Part shown: positions 31,059 to 39,852 of the stretch, piece after piece
Numbering within the stretch: the stretch's first letter is position 1
Layout of the letters: each line of letters starts with the position of its first letter
From: Actinoplanes italicus
GTDB taxonomy: Bacteria; Actinomycetota; Actinomycetes; Mycobacteriales; Micromonosporaceae
Direction of reading: 5' to 3'
NCBI RefSeq assembly: GCF_003001815.1
Contig: NZ_PVMZ01000002.1
Location: 620,001-684,000, forward strand
DNA: 64,000 nt
Notes under the pieces: generated by a model
Databases searched by the model: none
Seen by the model: only the letters and a program-made list of their open reading frames with translations
What the model was told of the DNA's origin: nothing
Translations under genes and position numbers: made by a program

Positions 31059-31123
31059 CCCATCCCGAAAAGAGCGGCGGGGCGGCCACGGCCGTCCCGC
31101 CGTCCGGCCCTTAGGAGTTACCC

Positions 31124-32104
31124 GTGGCCCTCACTGATGTGCGACACGCGCGCACCGAGGAGCCGAGGCACGCGCCGCCGAAGCGGCAGCGGTTCTGGCT
31201 TCACCGTTTCGACACCAAGACCTTCCCGTACCTGATGATCGCGCCGTTCTTCCTGCTCTTCGCGGTCTTCGGGTTGTTCCCGCTCATCTTCAACGCGGTG
31301 GTGTCGCTACGGCACTGGCACCTCATCGACAAGGAGAAGAACGGCTGGGTCGGTCTCGACAACTTCACCAAACTGGCGAGCGACACCGACTTCTGGGACG
31401 CGCTGGTCAACACGTTCGGCATCTTCGTCCTCTCCACCGTGCCGCAGCTGCTCCTCGCCCTGATGATCGCGAACCTGCTGAACCGCAAGCTGCGTGGCGC
31501 GACCTTCTGGCGGATCGGGATCCTGCTGCCGTACGTCACGCCGGTGGCCGCGTCGTCACTGGTCTTCGCGGTCTTCTTCAGCCGCGACAACGGACTGGCC
31601 AACTGGTTCCTGTCCCTGGTCGGGTTCGGTCAGGAGCAGCCGCTCGACTGGCGCGCGGGCACCTGGAGCAGCTGGATCGCCATCGCCGTCATGGTCAACT
31701 GGAAGTGGATCGGCTACAACGCGCTGCTCTACCTGTCCGCGATGCAGGCGATCCCGAAGGACGTCTACGAGGCCGCGGCGGTCGACGGCGCGGGCCCGTG
31801 GCGCCAGCTGTGGCAGATCACCGTGCCGATGATCCAGCCGGTGGTCCTGTTCACCGTCATCCTCTCCACCATCGGCGGTCTCCAGCTCTTCACCGAGCCG
31901 ATGCTGTTCGACGAGAACCCGGCGCAGGCCAACGGTGGCTACGACCACCAGTGGCGGACCATCGCGCAGCTGATCTACCGCGTCGGCTGGAGTGACCTCA
32001 ACCTCGGCTACGCCGCGGCGATGAGCTGGGCACTCTTCTTGATCATTCTGGTCGTGGCCGGCATCAACGCCCTGGTCACCCGGCGCCTGGGAGGCGGAAA
32101 GTGA
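31124..32104 (+). CDS. Sugar ABC transporter permease (MalF-type)
   Basis: Product of 326 residues with six predicted membrane helices. The cytoplasmic EAA loop that contacts the ATPase reads VYEAAAVDGAGPWRQLWQITVPMIQP. It starts at GTG 31124, behind TAGGAG. The stop overlaps the start of the second permease (GTGA), so the two are made in equal amounts, as expected for a heterodimeric channel. Confidence 0.93.
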   Translation: MALTDVRHARTEEPRHAPPKRQRFWLHRFDTKTFPYLMIAPFFLLFAVFGLFPLIFNAVVSLRHWHLIDKEKNGWVGLDNFTKLASDTDFWDALVNTFGIFVLSTVPQLLLALMIANLLNRKLRGATFWRIGILLPYVTPVAASSLVFAVFFSRDNGLANWFLSLVGFGQEQPLDWRAGTWSSWIAIAVMVNWKWIGYNALLYLSAMQAIPKDVYEAAAVDGAGPWRQLWQITVPMIQPVVLFTVILSTIGGLQLFTEPMLFDENPAQANGGYDHQWRTIAQLIYRVGWSDLNLGYAAAMSWALFLIILVVAGINALVTRRLGGGK

Positions 32105-32955
32105 GTAGCCGCCTGTTGAGCCGGGCACCCCAGGACACCCCGGGCACCTGGAAGTCGTACCTCGGGCTGGGCGTGATCCTGCTGGTCTCGGCCTTCCCCG
32201 TGTACTGGATGTTCGTCATCGCGACCAGCAGCGACGAGGCAGTGATGTCGTCGCCGCCGGCGCTGATTCCGGGCGATCAGCTGATGGTGAACCTGCGTGA
32301 AGTCTTCACCATGCAGGACGTCTTCTTCACCGCCTCGCTGATCAACAGCTTGATCGTGTCCCTCGCGGTGACCGCGTCGACGCTGTTCTTCTGCTCGCTG
32401 GCCGGTTTCGCCTTCGCCAAGCTGCGCTTCAAGGGCCACAACGTCCTGATGTTCATCGTCATCCTGACCCTGACGGTGCCGAACCAGCTCGGCGTGGTCG
32501 CGCTCTTCATCGTGATGGGCGAGCTCGGCTGGAACGGCACCCTGCTCGCGGTCATCGCCCCGGGCCTGGTCACCGCGTTCGGCGTCTTCTACATGCGCCA
32601 GTTCATCGGGCACGCGATCCCGGACGAACTGGTCGAGGCGGCCCGCATCGACGGTGCCCTCACGATGCGCATCTACTGGACGGTCGTCGTCCCGGCGATC
32701 CGGCCCGCCCTCGCGGTCCTGGGCCTGCTCACCTTCGTGGCCACCTGGAACGACTTCCAGTGGCCGCTGATCACCCTGAACGGCACCGACTACCCCACGT
32801 CGATGGTCGCTCTCTCCGACCTGGCGAGCGGCAACTACGTGGTGTACCGCCGCGTGCTGGCCGGCGCCTTCGTCGCCACGGTTCCCCTGGTCGTCCTGCT
32901 GCTCGTCGGCGGTCGCCAGCTGGTCCGCGGCATCATGGAGGGCGCTCTCAAGTAG
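32101..32955 (+). CDS. Sugar ABC transporter permease (MalG-type)
   Basis: Product of 284 residues with six membrane helices. The EAA loop reads ELVEAARIDGALTMRIYWTVVVPAIRP. GTG 32101 overlaps the end of the first permease gene by four bases. A terminator hairpin follows at 32974. No glycosidase or ATPase gene comes after it. Confidence 0.93.
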   Translation: MSSRLLSRAPQDTPGTWKSYLGLGVILLVSAFPVYWMFVIATSSDEAVMSSPPALIPGDQLMVNLREVFTMQDVFFTASLINSLIVSLAVTASTLFFCSLAGFAFAKLRFKGHNVLMFIVILTLTVPNQLGVVALFIVMGELGWNGTLLAVIAPGLVTAFGVFYMRQFIGHAIPDELVEAARIDGALTMRIYWTVVVPAIRPALAVLGLLTFVATWNDFQWPLITLNGTDYPTSMVALSDLASGNYVVYRRVLAGAFVATVPLVVLLLVGGRQLVRGIMEGALK

Positions 32956-32973
32956 CGCGGCCGTCCCTGACCG

Positions 32974-33013
32974 GGCCCGTCCACCAGCTCTCGGTGGGCG
33001 GGCCTCGTTCTTT
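32974..33013 (+). terminator. Terminator of the sugar transporter operon
   Basis: Stem GGCCCGTCCACC / GGTGGGCGGGCC around AGCTCTC, followed by TCGTTCTTT, 19 bases after the second permease. Confidence 0.75.
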
Positions 33014-33130
33014 CAGCGAAAGCTCAGCCTGCGCGCAGGCGACCTCAGGCGGACCAACGGTCGGCCCGGCAGGGTGCCCCCTCACGAGCCCCGGTCATCC
33101 GGTGGCGTTCGGAGAACCCTGAGGAGTCCG

Positions 33131-35254
33131 ATGAAGAGAAGAATGGGCCGTTGGGCGATCGCCGCGGGGGTGACCGTCACGGTGATCCTGCCTCTCGCCG
33201 TGCCGGCGGCCGCCATCGTGGTGAATCCCGGCACCCGGCAGGGCAGCCTGACCCAGGCCGGTCCGCTCGCCGAGCACGGTTTCCCGGCCTGGTACAGGGA
33301 CAGCAACGGCCTGCGGCTGGAGGCCTGCACGACGCTTGAGGATCCGCTCTGCTCGACCCTGCCGGACGAGGTGCCGAATCCGGACGCGCCCGTCTCGTAC
33401 CCGGAGAACTTCCCGGGCGAGTTCTTCTACCAGCTGGCCGGCGCTGAGATGACGCTGTCCAACGGGGTGGACTTCGGGATCGGCATGGACCTGGAGGGCG
33501 CCTGGGCGGCCGAGGAGGTCCGTGACGGCGACCAGATGGTGTTCGGCCGGGTCCGCATCCGGTTCGACGCCAACGAGGGCGACCGCTTCCGGATCACCCA
33601 CCCGTACGGCATCGACGACCTGACCGCGACCGACCGTGGCGTCAACATGACCGAGGACATCGGCACCACGCCGGGCGCGTTCGGCGCGGCGATCGCCAGC
33701 CGGATCGGCCCGTTCCTCAAGTGGGACCCGGCGGTCGCACCGGCGGCTCCGGCCGGCTACACCGGTGACCCCGGCGTCGATCACCGGGTCGTCGGCAGCC
33801 CGTACGCCACGAACTTCGTCCGGGTCGAGCAGTTGAACCCGGCGACCGGCGCGGTGATCGCACAGCTCGGGTTCACCGACCTGTTCAGCGTGCAGGGCCG
33901 GTACGCCACCAACGCGGGCGTCGACATCGACCAGGCCACCTACACGGTCGGTGCGGACGGCAACGGTGTCGTCGAGGTCTACGCCAGCAGCGAGCCCGGC
34001 CAGTCCATCGAGGTGAGCGCCAACGCGACCCTCGGCTTCCGGACCACCAAGCTGCGTGGCGGCAACGGCCGCTACTACGGCCGGTTCCCGGTCACCGGCC
34101 CGGTACCGCCCGGTGCCACCATCGAGGTGGTCAACTCGGGTGACCGCCCGATCGCCAGGAAGAGCCGCAAGGTGGTCGACGTGATCCGGGTCAGCGAGGC
34201 CCGGTACGACTCGGACGCCGGCACCCTGACCGTCGTGGCCTCCTCCAGTGACGCCGACTCGACGCCGCCGGCCCTCTCGGTCACCGGCTTCGGCCCCATC
34301 AACGGTCCGTTCACCGGTGTGAGCGCCCCGCCCGCGGCGATCACCGTGACCTCGACCGGCGGCGGCTCGACCACGGTTCCGCTGACCGGCACCGGCCAGG
34401 TGTTCCTGCCGGACATCCCGGTGGCGAGCGCGGTCGCGACGGCCGGTGCGGTCGCCGGCCAGCGGGTGACGCTGGACGGTTCCGGTTCGACCGGTGCGAT
34501 CGACTCGTACGCCTGGAGCCAGGTCGGCGGCCCGAACGTCCCACTGGCCGACGCCACGCTGGCGAAAGCGTCGTTCACGCCCACCGCGCCCGGTACCTAC
34601 TCGTTCCGGCTGGCCGTCTCCGGTCCCGGCGGCGCCGGACTGCCGGCCACCGTGACCGTCGTGATCGCCGGGACCGCCCCGGCCCGGGCCGACGCGGGCG
34701 CCGACCAGACCGTGGTCCGCGGCCGTGCCGTCACCCTGGACGGCTCCGCCTCGACCGGTGCCGAGACGTACTCGTGGCGGCAGGTCTCCGGCCCGGCGGT
34801 GAACAACCTCGTCGGTGCGACCAGTGCCAAGCCGACGTTCAGCTACCCGGCCCAGGCGATGCCGGCCGTGCCGGGTCCGAACACCGGGTTCGTCTACAAC
34901 AACGACCCGGTCGTGATGGAACTGACCGTCACCAACCCGGCCGGCACCGGCACGGCGCGGGTGACCGTCCGGCCGCAGGCGGAGGCGCTCGGCGGGCTGA
35001 CGGTCCGCTACCGCACCGGGAACAACGAGTGGCGGATCTCCGGCACCAGCAACCTGCTCGCCGGGCAGCGGGTCACCGCGGTCCTCGGCAGTACGCTGAC
35101 CGGCCGGGTCATCGGCAGCCCGGTCACCGTCGACGCGGCGGGCGCGTTCAGCATCCGGGTCACCGGCCCGAACCCCGCCGGGGTGAACACGATCAGCTTC
35201 GTCACTTCGACAGGTGCTCAGGTCCTCGGTACTCCGGTGAACGTCACCAACTGA
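33131..35254 (+). CDS. Secreted multidomain protein with PKD-like repeats
   Basis: Product of 707 residues. Signal peptide to about residue 27 (ending VPAAA). Residues 30-330 are an unrecognised domain starting VVNPGTRQGSLTQAGPLAEHGFPAWY, probably a beta-rich surface region. Then two PKD/REJ-like domains around 440-640, each marked by RVTLDGSGSTG or AVTLDGSASTG and a YSWRQVSGPAV-type strand. The last 80 residues form a further beta domain. No catalytic motif is visible. ATG 33131 is preferred, with GAGGAG just upstream. It is likely an extracellular adhesin or matrix protein. Confidence 0.75.
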   Translation: MKRRMGRWAIAAGVTVTVILPLAVPAAAIVVNPGTRQGSLTQAGPLAEHGFPAWYRDSNGLRLEACTTLEDPLCSTLPDEVPNPDAPVSYPENFPGEFFYQLAGAEMTLSNGVDFGIGMDLEGAWAAEEVRDGDQMVFGRVRIRFDANEGDRFRITHPYGIDDLTATDRGVNMTEDIGTTPGAFGAAIASRIGPFLKWDPAVAPAAPAGYTGDPGVDHRVVGSPYATNFVRVEQLNPATGAVIAQLGFTDLFSVQGRYATNAGVDIDQATYTVGADGNGVVEVYASSEPGQSIEVSANATLGFRTTKLRGGNGRYYGRFPVTGPVPPGATIEVVNSGDRPIARKSRKVVDVIRVSEARYDSDAGTLTVVASSSDADSTPPALSVTGFGPINGPFTGVSAPPAAITVTSTGGGSTTVPLTGTGQVFLPDIPVASAVATAGAVAGQRVTLDGSGSTGAIDSYAWSQVGGPNVPLADATLAKASFTPTAPGTYSFRLAVSGPGGAGLPATVTVVIAGTAPARADAGADQTVVRGRAVTLDGSASTGAETYSWRQVSGPAVNNLVGATSAKPTFSYPAQAMPAVPGPNTGFVYNNDPVVMELTVTNPAGTGTARVTVRPQAEALGGLTVRYRTGNNEWRISGTSNLLAGQRVTAVLGSTLTGRVIGSPVTVDAAGAFSIRVTGPNPAGVNTISFVTSTGAQVLGTPVNVTN

Positions 35255-35317
35255 CACCACTGAAGATCGGGAACGCGTAGCCGTACTCCCAGAAGGTTTT
35301 GAACGACCGCAAAGCAG

Positions 35318-35352
35318 GCGGCGGGCTCCCAACCGGAGCCCGCCGCTTTCTT
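35318..35352 (+). terminator. Terminator after the PKD-like protein gene
   Basis: Perfect 12-bp stem GCGGCGGGCTCC / GGAGCCCGCCGC with loop CAACC, followed by TTTCTT. Confidence 0.85.
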
Positions 35353-35464
35353 GCGTGGTGACCTGTGCCCGCGGGCGGACCGTAAGTCACCACGCACGCC
35401 GCGTCTGCCTGTTGCGTGGTGATCTGTGCCCGCGGGCGGACCGTAAGTCACCACGCACGCCGCG
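35351..35464. repeat. Two near-identical 53-bp palindromic repeats, 61 bases apart
   Basis: Copies at 35351-35403 and 35412-35464 differ at one base (gacctg / gatctg). Each is a palindrome: GCGTGGTGAC / GTCACCACGC arms, with CCCGCGGGCGG in the centre. They lie between two converging genes, just after a terminator. Confidence 0.9.
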
Positions 35465-35468
35465 CGGG

Positions 35469-37190
35469 TCAGGAGTCGGCGGCCAGCCGGCGACGCAGGT
35501 AACGGGCCGACGCCGCCGAGACCTGCCCGGAAACCGCGGCACTGGTCAGCGAGCTGCGATGCCGGACCCGGCCGTCGTCGTTCTCGGTGAGCAGGTGCGC
35601 GTGCACCAGATGGTCCAGACAGGACAGCAGCTCGGGCAGCGGATAGCCGGTGAGAGTCGACAGCTCGGCCACACTCAGCGGCCCGAGGACCGCGCACAGC
35701 CGCAGGACCTCCCACGACGGGTCGGGCATCCAGCGGGTGCGCTGCCGGGCGATCTGCATGGCCACCGCATGGGACACCGCGGTGGGCCGCAGCGCGGCTC
35801 CGACCAGCGCCGGAATGCCACCGGTCTTCTCCGCCAGCTCCTCGTCGCCGATCTCGGACAGGTCGCGGCTGGTGAGCGGTTCGAGGCGCAGCACCACCGG
35901 TGAGCCCAGCCCGGACAGCGGCCGTTCGGCGATCTCCGACGGGTAGCAGTAGGTGAGCACGATCCGCAGCGCCGGGCAGTGCCGGCCCAGCCAGGAGAGC
36001 TCGGCGACACTTGCGGCGTCCAGGTCGGCGGCGTCGTCGATGGCCACGAAGATCGGTTCGGTGCCGTCGAACGCCGTGCCGATCAGCTCCAGGTCCGGGC
36101 GTAGCAGCGGCTTCTCAGGCCCGGCCGCGTCGACGACCGCCAGCACCTCGGCCGGCGCCTTCAGATCGGTGAGGGCGGCCCGCAGCCAGGCGTGCCGCAG
36201 CACACCGACCGAGGACGCGCCGTGCCCGATGCCGACCCGGCCGGGCGCGTGCCGCTCCAGTTCGGCCAGGAACGCGGACTTGCCCGAGCCGGACGGCCCG
36301 ACGATGTGCACCACCGGCGGCGGGTCCGGTTCCAGCAGCACACGCAGTTCGGTGATCCGGCCCAGGAAGAGTTCCCGGCCCGGGTCCGGCGCCGGGACGG
36401 GTGCGCGGCGCGGGGCCGGTTCAGGCAAGACCTCGACCGGGGCGGTACGGGTGGCGAGCACCTCCCGTTTGAGCCGGATGAGCTCGGCGGACGGCGTGAC
36501 ACCGAGTTCCTCGTCGAGCAGCTGACGGCATCGTTCGAAGATGCGCAGCGCGTCGTCCTGCCGGTCCATCGCGATCGCCGCGGTCATGGCCGCCCGGTAT
36601 CCGGACTCCAGGAACGGGTTGAGCTCGATCGCCTCCTGTGCCAGGCGCAGCGACCGGGCCGGGTCGCCGGACAGCACGCACTCGGACGTCTGCAGGAGCG
36701 CGTTCACCGCTGCGACCTGCACCTCGGTCCGGACCGGTTCGGCCCATTCGGCGTACGGGTCCTCCGGGAACGGCAACTGCCGGGCCAGCGTGAGGATGTC
36801 CGCGTGCACGCTGAGGCGCTCCGGGCAGGCAGGGGTGAGCGAGTCGAGCCGCCGGACCAACGCCCGCAGGTCGGCCAGGTCGAGCCCGGCGCGGCTGGTG
36901 TCGAAGAGGTAGCCGCCGCTGCGGGTGACGATGAACCAGCTCGCCGAGGAGCCGTCCGGCTGAAGCCGCCGCCGGATCACCGACACGTAGTGCTCCAGTG
37001 CCGCCACATGGTTTCCCGGCAGGTCGTCGCCCCAGACCGAGTCCGCGAGCGCGTCCTTCGACTGGATCCGGTCGTGCCGTGCGGCCAGCACGGCCAGGAC
37101 CTGGCGGGCCCGTCTCGGCAGTTCTCCGGCGGGCAGCACCTCGCCGGTGCCGCCGGTGACGGTCAGCTGTCCGAGCACGCTGACGCGCAT
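35469..37190 (-). CDS. SARP/AfsR-type regulator with NTPase domain
   Basis: Product of 573 residues. N-terminal OmpR-like winged helix (MRVSVLGQLTV to about 95, with SRAxL-type RARQVLAVLA), then a BTAD all-helical domain (about 96-240, ending LGVTPSAELIRLKREVL), then a P-loop domain with GPSGSGKSAFLAEL and Walker B-like IFVAIDDAADL. The C-terminal region is short and contains no TPR array. This is the AfsR-like architecture that activates secondary-metabolite or developmental genes. ATG 37190 has GGAGG upstream; a frame further upstream lacks it. It is divergent from the multicopper oxidase gene, which is its most likely local target. Confidence 0.9.
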   Translation of the reverse strand: MRVSVLGQLTVTGGTGEVLPAGELPRRARQVLAVLAARHDRIQSKDALADSVWGDDLPGNHVAALEHYVSVIRRRLQPDGSSASWFIVTRSGGYLFDTSRAGLDLADLRALVRRLDSLTPACPERLSVHADILTLARQLPFPEDPYAEWAEPVRTEVQVAAVNALLQTSECVLSGDPARSLRLAQEAIELNPFLESGYRAAMTAAIAMDRQDDALRIFERCRQLLDEELGVTPSAELIRLKREVLATRTAPVEVLPEPAPRRAPVPAPDPGRELFLGRITELRVLLEPDPPPVVHIVGPSGSGKSAFLAELERHAPGRVGIGHGASSVGVLRHAWLRAALTDLKAPAEVLAVVDAAGPEKPLLRPDLELIGTAFDGTEPIFVAIDDAADLDAASVAELSWLGRHCPALRIVLTYCYPSEIAERPLSGLGSPVVLRLEPLTSRDLSEIGDEELAEKTGGIPALVGAALRPTAVSHAVAMQIARQRTRWMPDPSWEVLRLCAVLGPLSVAELSTLTGYPLPELLSCLDHLVHAHLLTENDDGRVRHRSSLTSAAVSGQVSAASARYLRRRLAADS

Positions 37191-37325
37191 GTGGCCTCCT
37201 CGTGTCCTTCTACGGGAGGACGTTTCGGCGCGCGGCGGGCCCGGGTTGAGGCTTTCCACAGGATTACCAAAGGCCTTCCGCATAGCGTCCGCGACCGACT
37301 GATGGATGAAACCTGAGGGAGTTCG

Positions 37326-38996
37326 ATGTCACGGGGAAGTCTGAGCCGGCGGGGTCTGCTCAAGGGCGCGCTGGCACTGGGTGGCGGCGGCATCGTGCTC
37401 GCGGCCGGCGGCGGTGCGGTGATCGCCAAGTCGAGCGGGCTGGCCAGGAAGAACACGCCCACGCCGTACACGAGCATGTTCCGCCGTCCTCCGGTGCTCA
37501 TGCCGTTCGAGGAGGGCGTCGACGACCACGGGCCGTTCCAGAAGTACCGGCTCACCCAGAAGGCGGGGACGGCGAGCATCCTGCCGGGCCTGACCACGCC
37601 GATCGCCGGGTACAACGGGATCTTCCCGGGGCCGACCATCCGGGTCCCGCGCGGCACGCGGTCCGAGGTGCGGATCAAGAACTCGCTGACCCTGAACCGG
37701 CTCAACGGCCGGCCGTTCAGTACGGTCACCCACCTGCACGGCTCGGCGTCGCTGCCGCAGTACGACGGGTACGCCAACGATCACAGCCACCCGGGCGAGT
37801 GCAAGAACTACCGCTACCCGAACTGGCAGCCCGCCCGGACGCTCTGGTACCACGACCACAACCACCGGACCACGGCCGAGAACGCGTACACCGGCCTGGC
37901 CGGCATGTACCACCTGACCGACGAGTACGAGGCCGCGCAGCTGCCGCAGGGCCAGTTCGACGTCCCGATCGTGGTCAACGACATGGCGTTCAAGTCCGAC
38001 GGCACGGTGGCCTTCGACGACGACGACCACGCCGGGTTCATGGGTGACGTGATCCTGGTGAACGGCGTGCCGTGGCCGAAGATGCGGGTCAAGCCGCGGG
38101 TCTACCGGTTCCGTTTCCTGGTGGCGTCGATCTCCCGGTCGTACCGGTGGAGGCTGAGCACCGGTGAGCCGTTCCACGTGGTCGCGACCGACGGCGGCAT
38201 GACGCCGAGGGTGGCCGCCGTGACGTCGTTCCGGCAGGCGCCGGCCGAGCGGTACGAGGTGCTGATCGACTTCCGGAAGTACAAGGTCGGCCAGAAGATC
38301 GAGCTGCTGAACCTGAGCAACAAGAACAACGAGGACTTCGACAACACCGGCAAGGTGATGCAGTTCGAGGTCGTCGCCGACTCCGGGGCGCCGGACACGT
38401 ACGTGATCCCGGCGACCCTTGATGCCGGTCCGGTGCCGTGGGCGAACCGGGGCGCGATCGACGTGATGAAGCTGAAGCCGGAGATGGCCACGGCCCGCCG
38501 GACGGTACGGGTGGAGCGCAAGCACGGGCTCTGGACGGTCAACGGGGAGACCTGGGACGACGTCGAGAAGAGCGACTTCAAGCGGGTGCTCGGCAACCCG
38601 AAGCCGTACGACGTGGAGATCTGGGACCTGGTGAACGAGTCGGGTGGCTGGTTCCATCCGGTTCACATCCACCTGATCGACGGTCTGCTGCTGTCGCGCA
38701 ACAACACCCCGGGCAACAAGCCGTACGCCTGGGAGAACGGCCCGAAGGACGTCTTCTACCTCGGCGAGAACGAGACGGCGTCGGTGCTCATGCAGTTCAC
38801 CACCGGGGACGGCAACGACGGTGGCCGCTACATGTTGCACTGCCACAACCTGGTGCACGAGGACAGCGACATGATGATCCAGTTCGCGGTCGGTGACATG
38901 GAGGTCAACGACCCGATCGTCTCCGACCCGGCCTTCCACGACGAGATGCCCGAGCAGTCGTGCGTCTACGCTCCCAGCTACCCGCTGGGCACCTGA
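37326..38996 (+). CDS. Tat-exported multicopper oxidase
   Basis: Product of 556 residues. The N-terminus has a twin-arginine signal (SRRGLLKG, residues 7-14) and a Gly/Ala-rich hydrophobic stretch. All four copper motifs are present: THLHGSAS, WYHDHNHRT, FHPVHIHLIDG and LHCHNLVHEDSDMM. The axial Met of type 1 copper is present, so it is an active blue oxidase, of the CotA/bilirubin oxidase type by layout. Electron donor unknown (phenols, metal ions or bilirubin are options). The stop codon shares one base with the next gene's ATG, so the pair is translated together. Confidence 0.95.
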   Translation: MSRGSLSRRGLLKGALALGGGGIVLAAGGGAVIAKSSGLARKNTPTPYTSMFRRPPVLMPFEEGVDDHGPFQKYRLTQKAGTASILPGLTTPIAGYNGIFPGPTIRVPRGTRSEVRIKNSLTLNRLNGRPFSTVTHLHGSASLPQYDGYANDHSHPGECKNYRYPNWQPARTLWYHDHNHRTTAENAYTGLAGMYHLTDEYEAAQLPQGQFDVPIVVNDMAFKSDGTVAFDDDDHAGFMGDVILVNGVPWPKMRVKPRVYRFRFLVASISRSYRWRLSTGEPFHVVATDGGMTPRVAAVTSFRQAPAERYEVLIDFRKYKVGQKIELLNLSNKNNEDFDNTGKVMQFEVVADSGAPDTYVIPATLDAGPVPWANRGAIDVMKLKPEMATARRTVRVERKHGLWTVNGETWDDVEKSDFKRVLGNPKPYDVEIWDLVNESGGWFHPVHIHLIDGLLLSRNNTPGNKPYAWENGPKDVFYLGENETASVLMQFTTGDGNDGGRYMLHCHNLVHEDSDMMIQFAVGDMEVNDPIVSDPAFHDEMPEQSCVYAPSYPLGT

Positions 38997-39727
38997 TGAA
39001 GCGGGTCCTGGCCGGGCTGCTCGTCGCGGCCGCAGGTGTGGCCTGGTACGCCCGTCCCGTACCGGAGCCCGCGCCGGTCGCCCACGTCGTCGTCGGCGAC
39101 GCGGGCGACCGGCTTGCGACCACCACCTTCGACGGCCCGATGGTCCGCAAGCGGGCCGCCATCGCGATCAAGCCGGCGCCGGGTGCCGACCGCGCGTCGA
39201 TCGCCCGTGAGCTGCGGGCACTGGCCGCCGAGCAGAAGCTGGGCCGGCTGACCGACGCCACCTTCGCGGTCTTCTCCGAGCAGCTGCTGGAGTATCTGGT
39301 GCCGGAGATGACCCTGGTCCTCGACGAGGGTGTACGGGTCTACGACGCCGAGGCGCTGATGCGTGATCACCAGCCGGCCAGTGTCGCGTTCTACCTGGTC
39401 GAGCCGGTGCTCGTGCACGACGTGACGTTCTGCGTGCTGCCACCTGACGGCGTGACGCCGGAGCAGGTACGGGAGCGTCAGGACGCGGAGGGCGTGCTCG
39501 GTGACGCGTTGAACCGGTACGTCACGGACGTGCAGCCCACCGGGGTGACCGTCCGCTACTTCGGGGCGGTGATCAGCGACGAGACGATCACGGCGGTGCG
39601 CGAGTCGATGGGACGCGCCGCCGGGGTGCCGGCCGGCCGGGTCCACGTCACGGCGAACCTGCCGGAGCCGGGGGTGGATCTGTCGCACGGCGTACCCGAT
39701 CTCCGGGACCGGCCACACGGACACTGA
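38996..39727 (+). CDS. Exported protein paired with the multicopper oxidase
   Basis: Product of 243 residues, not recognised. One hydrophobic N-terminal segment (residues 5-20) acts as signal or anchor. The mature part begins PAPVAHVVVGDAG; there is one cysteine and no His-rich copper motif. The run EQLLEYLVPEMTLVLDEGV and the later VTVRYFGAVISDETITAVRESMG look like alternating strand and helix. Its ATG overlaps the oxidase stop codon (TGATG), pointing to a shared job such as assembly or electron transfer; that is inference. A strong terminator follows. Confidence 0.75.
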   Translation: MKRVLAGLLVAAAGVAWYARPVPEPAPVAHVVVGDAGDRLATTTFDGPMVRKRAAIAIKPAPGADRASIARELRALAAEQKLGRLTDATFAVFSEQLLEYLVPEMTLVLDEGVRVYDAEALMRDHQPASVAFYLVEPVLVHDVTFCVLPPDGVTPEQVRERQDAEGVLGDALNRYVTDVQPTGVTVRYFGAVISDETITAVRESMGRAAGVPAGRVHVTANLPEPGVDLSHGVPDLRDRPHGH

Positions 39728-39737
39728 ATTCTCTGAA

Positions 39738-39763
39738 GGGCCCCGCTGAGCGGGGCCCTTTCT
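39738..39763 (+). terminator. Terminator after the oxidase pair
   Basis: Perfect 9-bp stem GGGCCCCGC / GCGGGGCCC with loop TGA and TTTCT. Confidence 0.9.
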
Positions 39764-39852
39764 GTATTCAGGATCACCACAGGTGGACCACACCCCGCTG
39801 CCTGAGGATATGCCCGAAATAACCGGACATTCCCTCCCCGGATGAGGTCCCC

